Of a stretch of DNA of 34,994 bases, positions 25,685-33,623 are shown piece by piece. Position 1 is the first letter of the stretch; every line of letters starts with the position of its first letter. The notes under the pieces were generated by a model. It was not told the origin of the DNA, ran no database searches, and was given only the letters and a program-made list of their open reading frames with translations. This DNA is from Treponema sp. GTDB lineage: Bacteria > Spirochaetota > Spirochaetia > Treponematales > Treponemataceae. The stretch covers positions 1 through 34,994 of the forward strand of contig JAGBXW010000006.1 in assembly GCA_017629095.1 (NCBI GenBank), read 5' to 3'. Both the position numbers and the translations under genes were made by a program.

Positions 25685-26569
25685 TTATTTTTGCTTAATT
25701 TTATCTGTCTGAGTAATCTTGTCGATAATAATGCTTACCTCTTCAATCAAGATACCAGTATATTTTTCAATATTGGAGATAATGTATGACTGAAGATTGT
25801 GGATGGTGCCAGTAAGCTGGGTTCCAAAGGGAATGTCAATGGTAACCACCAGTCGGTAGCCTCGATCATCAGTCTTAATATGAAGTTTCTTTACCCGGAT
25901 TTGTGGGTCGTGTTCAGCAACACAATGCATGACCATCTGGGTAATGGCTGCTTCTGAAATTTCTATACGTCCCTTTTTTGAGAATTCTGGTCGCACCACA
26001 GATTTTTCAGAGACTTTAGAATTCTTATCCTTTTCACTAGTAATAGTCAGACCTTTGAAAAAAATCTTAACCTTATTGTAAAAGATTTTTGGATAATCCC
26101 GCTTAATTTCGATGGAGGGAACGGGAATAACATGTTTGCCTTCCACCAATCGGGAACGTTGGGCTGTTTCGATATCTTCTTTACTGGCTACATCGGTAAT
26201 TTCGATGATTTTTGAGGGGGCAGGGAGCTGTAATCTGATGGCAATCTTTTGCACCATCTTTTCAGAGGTACCAAGCAAGAGGATTTTCTTGATGTGGTTT
26301 TTCTGTAAGGCCTTTGCCACTTGGTCTCGGTGGCCCTTGTCGTCAAAAAGGGCCACACGTACTGCACCCATGTAGGTTTTTTCTCGCTTGGCTGTTTGTC
26401 CTGCCACAATCTTGTCGTTTTGGATCAAAAGTCCGTCATCAATGATTGCATCAATGCCATATTTTTCTGCTACCAACTTTGCACGGAAACTTTTTCCTGT
26501 ACCGCTGGGACCAACTAAAGCGAAAACTGTTATACCTTTAAATGCAAGAATAATATCAGAAAATTTCAT
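25685..26569 (-). CDS. P-loop NTPase fused to an Asp23/Gls24-like domain
   Basis: A 294 aa protein with two parts. Residues about 1-180 form a P-loop domain with Walker A GPSGTGKS (20-27) and strands resembling a small kinase (ALFDD, KILLLGTSEK). Residues about 200-285 resemble the Asp23/Gls24 envelope-stress domain (EISEAAITQMV, VKKLHIKTDDRGYRLVVTID, YTGILIEEVSIII). A short basic linker joins them. It begins 4 nt after the pseudouridine synthase stop. A -10-like TATATT lies 10 nt upstream but coupling to the upstream gene is as likely. No signal peptide. Role unknown; domain calls are from pattern reading. Confidence 0.75.
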   Translation of the reverse strand: MKFSDIILAFKGITVFALVGPSGTGKSFRAKLVAEKYGIDAIIDDGLLIQNDKIVAGQTAKREKTYMGAVRVALFDDKGHRDQVAKALQKNHIKKILLLGTSEKMVQKIAIRLQLPAPSKIIEITDVASKEDIETAQRSRLVEGKHVIPVPSIEIKRDYPKIFYNKVKIFFKGLTITSEKDKNSKVSEKSVVRPEFSKKGRIEISEAAITQMVMHCVAEHDPQIRVKKLHIKTDDRGYRLVVTIDIPFGTQLTGTIHNLQSYIISNIEKYTGILIEEVSIIIDKITQTDKIKQK

Positions 26570-26573
26570 GGGT

Positions 26574-27629
26574 CTATATAATATATCCCTTTAATTCCAT
26601 TTCTGGCAAGTGTGTAACAAGTATATTTCTGAAATTTTCAGAAAGAGGAGCTTCTACAAGGGGGGGGAGCTGCAGAGGATTGGTCGTGGGAAACCTCATT
26701 TTCCAAGCATGGAGAAAAAAATCCTGATGGGATTGTTCTTGTATTTGAGATATCTTCCCCTGGGGTGATTTTTTTATATTTCTAGTAATTATAGCACTCC
26801 CTCCATAGGCAGTGTCTCCTAACAGGGGAAATCCGTGATAGCTACAGTGAAGCCTGATTTGGTGGGTTCTTCCAGTGGAAATTTCCAAGTGAACAAGGGT
26901 AATAGGTCTTCCATGAAAAGTGCCACGAGCTATTGGAGTTGCCTTTGTATGGGCTTTTTTTCCATCTTTACTGATTTGCGACTGAATAAAGCCCTGGGAT
27001 TTGCCTTGAGCCTGCCGTGCAATTTCTTCCTGCCAAATCTCTTCATGGGGTATGTGTCCTTCCACCAAGGCAAGATATTCCTTCCCGATGGTATGGTCTT
27101 TTATTGCTTGAGAAAACCATTGGGCTCCTAAAAGGCTTTGGGAAAAGGCTAGGATACCTGTAGTTTTTCGGTCAAGGCGGTGCAGGGGCCCAGGACGGAA
27201 GGAAAGGGAGGGAGAGCGTCCTTTTTCTTGCTGCATTTGGAGATATTCTTGGCTAATGATTGTGTCCAAGGACAGGGAAATGTTCTTTCCTCCTTGAACT
27301 GGTATGTCATAGGGTTTGTTGATGATTCTAATATGCTGGTTGAGAAATAAATCTGAACCAAGGGAAAGCGTACTGTATACCTGTTTAATGTTTTTTTGTT
27401 GAGGTTGTGAGTGAGATGCTCCATTGAGTAAGAATGCTGCAATATTTATATTGTCGCCAAGGTTTACCTTGTCTTCTGGCTTTGTTTTTCCCTTATTTTT
27501 TCTTACCAAGCCTTTTCGAAAATATTTGTATATCATGCCGAGGGAGTGGTCAGGCATAAGCCTACGGACAATTTTATCTATTCTGCGGCCTGCATCATTT
27601 TCATCAGCGGTAAAATCAACGAAATCCAT
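26574..27629 (-). CDS. RluA-family 23S rRNA pseudouridine synthase (RluC/RluD-like)
   Basis: A 351 aa enzyme that isomerises uridine to pseudouridine in RNA. An N-terminal S4 RNA-binding domain (about 13-65, RRIDKIVRRLMP ... GDNINI) precedes the catalytic domain, with the motif HRLDRKTTG at 150-158 (catalytic Asp153) and the downstream GRTHQIRLH and LLGDTAYGG segments. RluC or RluD specificity cannot be told apart here. The ATG at 27629 has no Shine-Dalgarno; TACAAT lies 6 nt upstream. It is divergent from the YuiD-like gene and precedes the P-loop/Asp23 gene. Confidence 0.92.
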   Translation of the reverse strand: MDFVDFTADENDAGRRIDKIVRRLMPDHSLGMIYKYFRKGLVRKNKGKTKPEDKVNLGDNINIAAFLLNGASHSQPQQKNIKQVYSTLSLGSDLFLNQHIRIINKPYDIPVQGGKNISLSLDTIISQEYLQMQQEKGRSPSLSFRPGPLHRLDRKTTGILAFSQSLLGAQWFSQAIKDHTIGKEYLALVEGHIPHEEIWQEEIARQAQGKSQGFIQSQISKDGKKAHTKATPIARGTFHGRPITLVHLEISTGRTHQIRLHCSYHGFPLLGDTAYGGSAIITRNIKKSPQGKISQIQEQSHQDFFLHAWKMRFPTTNPLQLPPLVEAPLSENFRNILVTHLPEMELKGYII

Positions 27630-27635
27630 TGTTGT

Positions 27636-27664
27636 ATTGTATAAAAAATTTGATGGTGAATCTA
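27636..27664 (-). promoter_or_regulatory. Possible promoter of the pseudouridine synthase gene
   Basis: On the minus strand TAGATT (27664-27659), 17 bp, then TACAAT (27641-27636), ending 6 nt before the ATG. The -10 box is a good match, the -35 box weak. The position implies a leaderless message. Confidence 0.45.
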
Positions 27665-27665
27665 C

Positions 27666-27693
27666 TAGACAAAACTCATCTTAGTAGTAAAAT
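27666..27693 (+). promoter_or_regulatory. Likely promoter of the YuiD-rnf operon
   Basis: TAGACA (27666-27671), 16 bp, then TAAAAT (27688-27693), each a 5/6 match. The -10 box ends 9 nt before ATG 27703 and no Shine-Dalgarno is present, again predicting a leader of 0-3 nt. Confidence 0.6.
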
Positions 27694-27702
27694 AGAATAG
27701 AT

Positions 27703-28182
27703 ATGATTTCTTCTACACTAAGACAATTACAGTCTCTCTTTGCTAATCCTGTCTTTCTCTCTTGTATTTTCAGTTGGTTTTCTGCCCAATTTATTAAGAC
27801 AGTGATAAAGCTTTTAGGTGGTCATGTCTCTAGTGTCAAGGAATTGTTGGAATTGTTACTGTGGCGTACTGGTGGAATGCCTTCTAGCCACTCTTCATTG
27901 GTATGTACCTTGAGTACTACTATCGGGTTTCGCGCCGGCATTAATTCAGATATTTTTATCTTGGCTCTGTGCTTTGCTCTGGTTACCATCCGTGACGCTG
28001 TAGGTGTGCGACGTGCCAGTGGTATTCAGGCACGAGTTTTAAATGAAATTGGAAAAAGTTTGGAGGATAAGGATATCCTTAGGTTTAAGCCAATCAAAGA
28101 GATTCAAGGTCATAAGCCTGCAGAAGTTTTTGTGGGATGTTTTTGGGGAGTGGCCATAGGAATTGCTTTTTCTGTGTTGTAA
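27703..28182 (+). CDS. Divergent PAP2-family (YuiD/DUF212) membrane protein
   Basis: A 159 aa inner-membrane protein. The family pattern is clear: SAQFIKTVIK, then GGMPSSHSSLV (the PAP2-like phosphatase motif 2), then the charged IRDAVGVRRASGIQA segment, and GHKPAEVFVG near the end. PAP2 relatives dephosphorylate lipid phosphates; activity in this divergent group is not established to my knowledge. It opens the operon that leads into the rnf-like genes; the next gene starts 6 nt after the stop. Confidence 0.88.
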   Translation: MISSTLRQLQSLFANPVFLSCIFSWFSAQFIKTVIKLLGGHVSSVKELLELLLWRTGGMPSSHSSLVCTLSTTIGFRAGINSDIFILALCFALVTIRDAVGVRRASGIQARVLNEIGKSLEDKDILRFKPIKEIQGHKPAEVFVGCFWGVAIGIAFSVL

Positions 28183-28188
28183 TGTACC

Positions 28189-29634
28189 ATGAAGCCTTCC
28201 TTGCCTGTTATTTTCGCCAGCTTTTTTGCCCTTGTATCGGCAATTGTTCTTGTTGTATGCATTCGTCTTCCAGTGTCCTCTTTGTGGAATGGGTATAATA
28301 TACTCTATGCCCCTGTGGAGCTTGATGAGCACCTTGTTCTTCAAACTCTAGAAAAGGCTGGAATCCACAATGTCATTAGTCTCTCAAAACAACAGCAGCC
28401 AGTATTTTCTTCTTTTGCACCTGTTCAATCCATTGTAAGTACACAACAGTCTTATTTGAATCAGCGGGAAAACTATTTTTTTGATCGTTCTCGGCAAGTA
28501 CAACTCTTTTATGTTCCCTCCACATCAATACGACAAGCTCAAAAGGCCGTAGATTCCTTGCAATCACTTCCAGGTGGTGAAGCGTCTGGTTTGGAAGGAA
28601 AGATTTCCTATCCTTGGATAGTTTTATTGGTAGTATTTGTTGTTTTTGGAATTTTGGTAATTCTTTCCCAGGCTCGTAATTTTATGCTGATGTCTGGTTT
28701 TTTCCCCTTGTTATTTACAGTCTGTACTCCTTCGTATAGTGGAGCTTGTGGAGTTATTTTACTTTTATATAGTTTCTTTTTGTGTAGTATGCTCTGGAAA
28801 CGAAAGGAAATGCTTAAGACTATTAGAAAGAATTCCCTTATCTTGTTGTTTGGTTTTGCTGGAATTCCTATTACCTTCATTGGCTCTTGGAAAGAAGGCT
28901 TGCTGTTTGTGCTGACAATTTTTGCCTCATTGACCATGTGTTATATTCTGGAACATCTTATCTTAAAAAACTCAAGGGGATTTATTCCTGTACCCATTAG
29001 AAGTGCTGGCCTTGTGTCGTTTTCTTCTTCTGTGGCCTCTTTTACCTTATTTATTCCCGCTGTGGCAGCTATCGTCCTTTCTGTTGCATTGCTTTTTTTT
29101 GGATATTTTCCGTCAGATACTTCAATAAATGGCTTGTTTCTTCCTGCTCCTGCAAGGTATACTGACACCATGTCTTTTGATACTGCATCCTTTCAAGATA
29201 ATAGACAAAATACTTATTTAGAAGAGGAGTTACCCTCTCTTGTTCATTATGTTGACTGGGTGTGGGATACCTTGACTTATCCCTATCGTTCTCTCCACCA
29301 GTCTCAGGTTTTTGAATTGGTCTCTGGGGGAGAGACACTGTCGGTGCCTCTGTATCAGATGAATCAGGAGGGAATTATCCAAGAGGAGTATGCCGTGGTA
29401 TATTCCCTTGATGATTTGTTTATCTCCTCCGTTATAGATGAAATTAAAGAGGATGGCTTTCAAATAGAGAGTATACTAAAAAAACAAAACTGCTTTACCT
29501 CCGTTGTTTATCGGAGAATGGGAGATTTCTTGTCTGGTGGAGCCCAGGGACAAAATTTTATCTTTTTGTCTCTTTTTGCAACCATCTTAATCTCTCTTAT
29601 AGCAGGCATATTTATATGGAGAATCCAAAAATGA
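28189..29634 (+). CDS. Unknown polytopic membrane protein upstream of rnfC
   Basis: A 481 aa protein I do not recognise. An N-terminal membrane anchor (about 5-25) is followed by an extracytoplasmic domain of about 110 residues, then a block of seven or so hydrophobic segments (about 143-320), a second soluble domain of about 130 residues, and a final helix (about 457-478). No signal cleavage site or cofactor motif is seen. Its stop overlaps the rnfC start (ATGA), so production is coupled to the Rnf-like complex, and it may be an accessory subunit or assembly factor. Confidence 0.75.
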   Translation: MKPSLPVIFASFFALVSAIVLVVCIRLPVSSLWNGYNILYAPVELDEHLVLQTLEKAGIHNVISLSKQQQPVFSSFAPVQSIVSTQQSYLNQRENYFFDRSRQVQLFYVPSTSIRQAQKAVDSLQSLPGGEASGLEGKISYPWIVLLVVFVVFGILVILSQARNFMLMSGFFPLLFTVCTPSYSGACGVILLLYSFFLCSMLWKRKEMLKTIRKNSLILLFGFAGIPITFIGSWKEGLLFVLTIFASLTMCYILEHLILKNSRGFIPVPIRSAGLVSFSSSVASFTLFIPAVAAIVLSVALLFFGYFPSDTSINGLFLPAPARYTDTMSFDTASFQDNRQNTYLEEELPSLVHYVDWVWDTLTYPYRSLHQSQVFELVSGGETLSVPLYQMNQEGIIQEEYAVVYSLDDLFISSVIDEIKEDGFQIESILKKQNCFTSVVYRRMGDFLSGGAQGQNFIFLSLFATILISLIAGIFIWRIQK

Positions 29635-30920
29635 AGATGAAGATTTCTGATTTATTGCCATACAAACATGTTCGGTATCAGGAGTCCACCAATGCCTTTT
29701 TGCCTCAGGAAGCTATTATTCCGTTGTTGCAAGAAAAGGATACAACCACTTTTTGTACAGTAAAAGAAGGTGATGTGGTAAAAGAAGGTCAGGTTTTGGC
29801 CACCAGCAAAGAATTATATGGTTCTGTTATTCATTCTTCTGTGCCTGGGATTGTTTCTCAGATACAATACATTACCGACCCTGATGGAAGACGTGTTCAT
29901 GCAGTGAAAGTTCGGCTCCAAGGAGAATTTTCTCTGTATGGTAAGCCCCGCAAGGCTGCAGATTGGAAGAGTTTTCCTCCCAGCACCTTGCGTCGTATTA
30001 TTGCTGACAATGGTGTGGTGAATACCTTTGGTAGGGCTGTTTCTCTGGTGCACCAGATGGACAGACTAACAGAAAAAAATACTCCCACCTTGGTTGTCCG
30101 TTTGTTTGACCTTGACCCTAGCTGCTTTGTGGATCAGTTTATTTCCGAGCAACATACTCTTGAGATTGCGACAGGAATAGAGATTCTTGCTGCTGCCTTA
30201 GAAACAAAGCGGGTAGTGGTACTTGTTCCTGAAAATTTTACCCCAAAAACTGAACTCCTTTTGCCTGAAGGCGAAGTGGAATATATCAAGGTAGAGACTG
30301 ATACGTCATACTATCCTGTTGGTGGAAAAAGAGATATTATTTCCTACATGAAAAAACGGCGGAAAGATGTCCGTGTTTCTTTGAAAGATTTATTTATTGA
30401 TAGTTCTACACTATATGATGTGTATGAAGCCGTAGTTTATAACCAACCGGTAATCGATAAGTTCATTCAGATTGCAGGTCACGCTGTATATGGAGAAGGA
30501 ATACTGAAGGTGCGTCTTGGCACCAGCATTCGTTCTTTGATTGCAGAGTTTGGTGGATTTATAAAAGATGGTGGAAAAATAATTGTCAATGGAATATTGA
30601 TGGGTCATAATGTGACAGATCTTGATACTCCCATTACCAAAGAAGTGAAATCGGTTAGCATTATTCCTCCAAAGGATGTAATGAATCCTGCCAGTTCGGA
30701 ATGTATCCGCTGTGGAATGTGTCGTACGGTTTGTCCCATGGGGATGTCTCCTGATATTTTGTATGGACATTATGCCTTTAATCGAGAAATTTCACAAAAC
30801 CATCTTAATACTTTGCGTAATTGTTCGGACTGTGTTCTGTGTAATGCTGTTTGTCCTGCACGGTTGCCTTTGTGCCAAAGTATCAAGCTTTTAAGAGGAG
30901 CAATCAATGAGAAAAAATAA
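29631..30920 (+). CDS. rnfC: RnfC-like electron transport subunit, flavin motifs missing
   Basis: A 429 aa peripheral subunit. Normal RnfC binds FMN and NADH and carries two 4Fe-4S clusters. Here both cluster motifs are intact: CIRCGMCRTVCP (about 357-368) and CSDCVLCNAVCP (about 398-409). The YPVGGKRD segment and the barrel-sandwich N-terminal region (VKEGDVVKEGQVLA) also fit. The position of the usual GLGGAGFPTH loop reads NTFGRAVSLVH, and that of NGAECEPYLT reads RLFDLDPSCFV, so the FMN/NADH motifs seem lost. I start at ATG 29631 (ATGA overlap, GGAG upstream) rather than 29616. Family clear; normal NADH chemistry doubtful. Confidence 0.85.
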   Translation: MKMKISDLLPYKHVRYQESTNAFLPQEAIIPLLQEKDTTTFCTVKEGDVVKEGQVLATSKELYGSVIHSSVPGIVSQIQYITDPDGRRVHAVKVRLQGEFSLYGKPRKAADWKSFPPSTLRRIIADNGVVNTFGRAVSLVHQMDRLTEKNTPTLVVRLFDLDPSCFVDQFISEQHTLEIATGIEILAAALETKRVVVLVPENFTPKTELLLPEGEVEYIKVETDTSYYPVGGKRDIISYMKKRRKDVRVSLKDLFIDSSTLYDVYEAVVYNQPVIDKFIQIAGHAVYGEGILKVRLGTSIRSLIAEFGGFIKDGGKIIVNGILMGHNVTDLDTPITKEVKSVSIIPPKDVMNPASSECIRCGMCRTVCPMGMSPDILYGHYAFNREISQNHLNTLRNCSDCVLCNAVCPARLPLCQSIKLLRGAINEKK

Positions 30921-31974
30921 TGTCCTGACCTTGCGTCCTTTCCATTATGTAACACCATCTATCTCCACCATGACTATAGGCATGCTTTGTGCCTTGATTC
31001 CTCATATTATCATGTTGGTGGTTACCTCCAGTTATCAGTCTTTGTTCATAATTTTCTCTTGCATTTTAGCTTCTTTTGGTGCAGAAGCTATTGATGCCTA
31101 TGTAGTCAGAAAACGTACAATGAATATTCCAGTTACCTTGTTGCAAGGTATTTTGATTGGAATGTTTCTCCCTCCCATGTATCCTGTTGTGGCGGTTTTC
31201 TTCATTATTCTTGTGACGCTTTTTATTGCAAAGTATCCCTTTGGTGGACTTGCGGGTTCTTGGATTAATCCAGTGGCCATTTCCATTGTTATGGCATATT
31301 TTGTTGGGGCCATTTGGTTTCCTACCTTTATTATTTCCCCACTGTATTTGCAATCTCAAAATGTTTCCTTGATGCTGATTCACGATGGAGTATTTCCCAT
31401 TTGTTCCTTTGACACAGCTGTTACGAGTTTTTTGAACAACAAGGTTTTTTCTCCCTTGGGAACAAATATTCCAGACGGCTATGTTTCTCTATTATGGGAT
31501 ACGGGAGCTGCAATTCCTGCCTTTCGCTTTAACTTTTTCACGTTGTTAGGTTCCTTGGTTTTGTGTTCTCTCCGTTCTTTACGTCTTGAAGCTCCTGTGA
31601 GTTTTATCTTTACCTATGGTTTTCTTGTTTGGTTGCTTTGTCCTGTTTTTGCAGGAGGTTCCCTAGCCAGTGGAGATGTATTGTTGGCCTTATTTACTGG
31701 AGGAACCTTATTTAGTGCCTTCTTTGTTTTACCCTGGTTTGGAACAGTACCCATGACCGTGGTTGGTAAGATATTTTATGGAATTTTAACTGGTATTGCA
31801 GCCTTTTTCATTTCTGGATATGGACTTTCATCTGTTGGAGCTATGTTCTCGATTTTCTGTGGTAATATCTTTTCCCTTTTGATTCAGATGATGGAACATT
31901 GGCAGAGTGAAAAGAAACTTATGGGTGACGTTCATCCTCATCATCAAAATCCTCAGACACAGGAGCATAATTAA
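30907..31974 (+). CDS. rnfD: RnfD-like membrane subunit
   Basis: A 355 aa polytopic inner-membrane protein of the NqrB/RnfD family with about nine hydrophobic segments. The family core LLQGILIGMFLPP and FGGLAGSWINPV is recognisable. The covalent-flavin site, usually SGAT, appears as FDTAVTSF (about residues 168-175), keeping the threonine to which ApbE-type enzymes attach FMN but not the Gly. It overlaps rnfC by 14 nt, with AGAGGAG upstream, and rnfG by 1 nt. A His-rich tail (HPHHQN) ends the protein. Confidence 0.85.
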   Translation: MRKNNVLTLRPFHYVTPSISTMTIGMLCALIPHIIMLVVTSSYQSLFIIFSCILASFGAEAIDAYVVRKRTMNIPVTLLQGILIGMFLPPMYPVVAVFFIILVTLFIAKYPFGGLAGSWINPVAISIVMAYFVGAIWFPTFIISPLYLQSQNVSLMLIHDGVFPICSFDTAVTSFLNNKVFSPLGTNIPDGYVSLLWDTGAAIPAFRFNFFTLLGSLVLCSLRSLRLEAPVSFIFTYGFLVWLLCPVFAGGSLASGDVLLALFTGGTLFSAFFVLPWFGTVPMTVVGKIFYGILTGIAAFFISGYGLSSVGAMFSIFCGNIFSLLIQMMEHWQSEKKLMGDVHPHHQNPQTQEHN

Positions 31975-32447
31975 TGGATCCTAAAAAACTTGCCCTACAC
32001 CTTGCATTTTTTCTCGTGGTTGTGCTGGTACTCTTTGGTATTTTAGTGCTCATGACCTTTGCTTCCCGTGATGTTTGGGATAAGGGATTACAAAGGCGTG
32101 TCTCCCAAACTATTGATCGGTTGTATCCAGGTGAATATGTTTCTGGGAATAAACTTGTTCTTCAGGGCCCCTATGCCACTTCTGCTGCAGCCTATGAGTT
32201 GGTTCCCGTTTCTAACCAAACTATAGGCCCTGTTTATGGTATTATTGTTCGCATTGCAACCTTATATGGTCCCCTTCCTGCGGTGTATCGATATTCAACA
32301 ACAGCTGGTGCTGAGTTTATTGGCTTTGCAGTATTTGATTCCCACATTGGAAAAGAAGCCGCCATTACGGAAAGTCTGCGAAATTCCGTACAAGTGTCTC
32401 GTTGGAAAAAACGTATTCCAATGCTTCTTGGTATGGAGAGTAAGTGA
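31974..32447 (+). CDS. rnfG: Short RnfG-like protein without the flavinylation motif
   Basis: A 157 aa protein in the rnfG position with one N-terminal membrane helix (about 7-28) and a periplasmic part. The segment IVRIATLYGPLPAVYRY ... FIGFAVFDSHIG aligns by eye with the part of RnfG before its C-terminal third. RnfG is usually about 190-220 aa and ends with the S-G-A-T flavinylation site; here the sequence ends before it, and no SGAT-like motif exists. The reading frame is intact and the next gene overlaps the stop by 4 nt, so this is not a recent frameshift. AGGAG lies 8 nt before the ATG. Assignment rests mostly on gene order. Confidence 0.65.
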   Translation: MDPKKLALHLAFFLVVVLVLFGILVLMTFASRDVWDKGLQRRVSQTIDRLYPGEYVSGNKLVLQGPYATSAAAYELVPVSNQTIGPVYGIIVRIATLYGPLPAVYRYSTTAGAEFIGFAVFDSHIGKEAAITESLRNSVQVSRWKKRIPMLLGMESK

Positions 32448-33085
32448 TTATGAATAGAAATACAGTTTTTATGTATATTGCAGTATCCTTGGTGATGCTG
32501 GTTCCAGTGCCAGGAAGACTTTATTATGGAATTCCTGTTATTGTTGTATTGAATTTGTTGATGGTATTGACAACGCTTTTTAGTAAGTTTATGGATTTTA
32601 TGAAGTTTTATTCATTAAAGCCAATGAGTATCTTGCTATTGATGGTAGGAATCACTATTTTTTTCCGTCAGCTTTTGATTTTGTATTCTCCAGTTACTGC
32701 ATTGACCATGGGATTCATCTTGTACATGCCCACTATAGCAGCCTTGATGTTGGGTCGCTTTTTTGACAACCGGGGAATGCATTTGAAGGTGGCCCTCATA
32801 GGAAACATGAAGGAATCTGCTTTTTTCTCGATTTATGCCTTCATATTTTTCCTTTTGCGAGATATTGTAGGATATGGAACAATCTCATTTCCTGTTCCGT
32901 CAGGAATTGTGAAACTGGAGTTACCCACCTTGTCATATTTTAGTCCCTTTACCTTTTGGGCTTCTATTCCCGGAGCCTTGGTTTTGTCTGGTCTGTTGTT
33001 GGCAGCCCTTTCCTTCATACGAAAATATTGTGGAATCCTTGAAAGAAGTGCAGAGTTGAGACAGGAGGGACAAAATGATAATTGA
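32444..33085 (+). CDS. rnfE: RnfE-like membrane subunit lacking cluster cysteines
   Basis: A 213 aa protein with about six membrane segments in the rnfE position. The second-half pattern LMLGRFFDN ... GNMKESAFFSIYAFIFFLLRDIVGYGT matches RnfA/RnfE. In those families two Cys, in L-G-x-C-P and N-C-x-x-L-G, hold a membrane [2Fe-2S] cluster; here the corresponding places have LVMLVP and IAALMLG. The only cysteine is near the C-terminus (KYCG). The start may be GTG 32444 (GTGA overlap with rnfG, GGAG upstream) or ATG 32450. Confidence 0.75.
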   Translation: MIMNRNTVFMYIAVSLVMLVPVPGRLYYGIPVIVVLNLLMVLTTLFSKFMDFMKFYSLKPMSILLLMVGITIFFRQLLILYSPVTALTMGFILYMPTIAALMLGRFFDNRGMHLKVALIGNMKESAFFSIYAFIFFLLRDIVGYGTISFPVPSGIVKLELPTLSYFSPFTFWASIPGALVLSGLLLAALSFIRKYCGILERSAELRQEGQNDN

Positions 33086-33623
33086 GTGTCTTTTTTTCAT
33101 TTTGTGTTCTGTATTTTTATACGGAATCGGCTTAAACAGGGCTATCATTATTTCTTCTTCACCAAAGTCATTGGGGCTTTCCTTTATAAAATCTCTTTTT
33201 GCCTCAGTTTCTACCGTGGCCCTCTCTTTTCTCATAATCCAAAACCTTTTGGTGCCCCTGTCTTTACAGGAGTTGTATCCACTTGTTTGCATCCTGATTT
33301 TTTTGCTTGTTGCAGTTTTTATTGAGGTTCTTATTCGTCTTACAGTGACTTCTATTGTTACCGAATTTTCTGTTTCGTTTCTTTGTGTTCTTCTTGCAAT
33401 CAATGAAAGTTTGACCCTTGTGGAAGCGATTTTGTTTGTTATGTGTTGTCTTATCTCTTTTTATATCCTTATTCCTGTTTTGGCAGCACTGAGAAAACGA
33501 AATGAACATGCAAATCCTTTGCCAGTGTTCAAAAATTCCTTGATCTTGTTTAGTCTTGCGATTTTGATTTTATTTGTTCTAGTCTTTGATGCTTCATGGT
33601 TAAATGGAGGAATAGGTCGATGA
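33075..33623 (+). CDS. rnfA: RnfA-like membrane subunit, motifs degenerate
   Basis: A 182 aa protein with six hydrophobic segments, of the length and topology of RnfA, and in its usual position before rnfB. LLVPLSLQELYPLVCILIF resembles the family's VPLGLEYLRTIVFIL region. The canonical L-G-I-C-P and N-C-A-V-L-G motifs are not present; cysteines occur at 5 and 11 and in FLCVLL and MCCLI, not at the aligned places as I read them. It overlaps rnfE by 11 nt, with GGAGGG upstream, and rnfB by 4 nt. Confidence 0.65.
   Translation: MIIECLFFILCSVFLYGIGLNRAIIISSSPKSLGLSFIKSLFASVSTVALSFLIIQNLLVPLSLQELYPLVCILIFLLVAVFIEVLIRLTVTSIVTEFSVSFLCVLLAINESLTLVEAILFVMCCLISFYILIPVLAALRKRNEHANPLPVFKNSLILFSLAILILFVLVFDASWLNGGIGR

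Noticed and set aside
26570..26600. Leaderless promoter for the P-loop/Asp23 gene
   Set aside because: TTGCCA-18-TATATT lies upstream, but it is inside the preceding same-strand gene, which ends 4 nt before the start; simple co-transcription explains it as well, so it was left out of the leaderless set.
32400..32600. Possible frameshift that removed the C-terminus of rnfG
   Set aside because: The following DNA codes rnfE from an overlapping start, with good membrane-protein character, so no remnant of an RnfG C-terminus exists in another frame.
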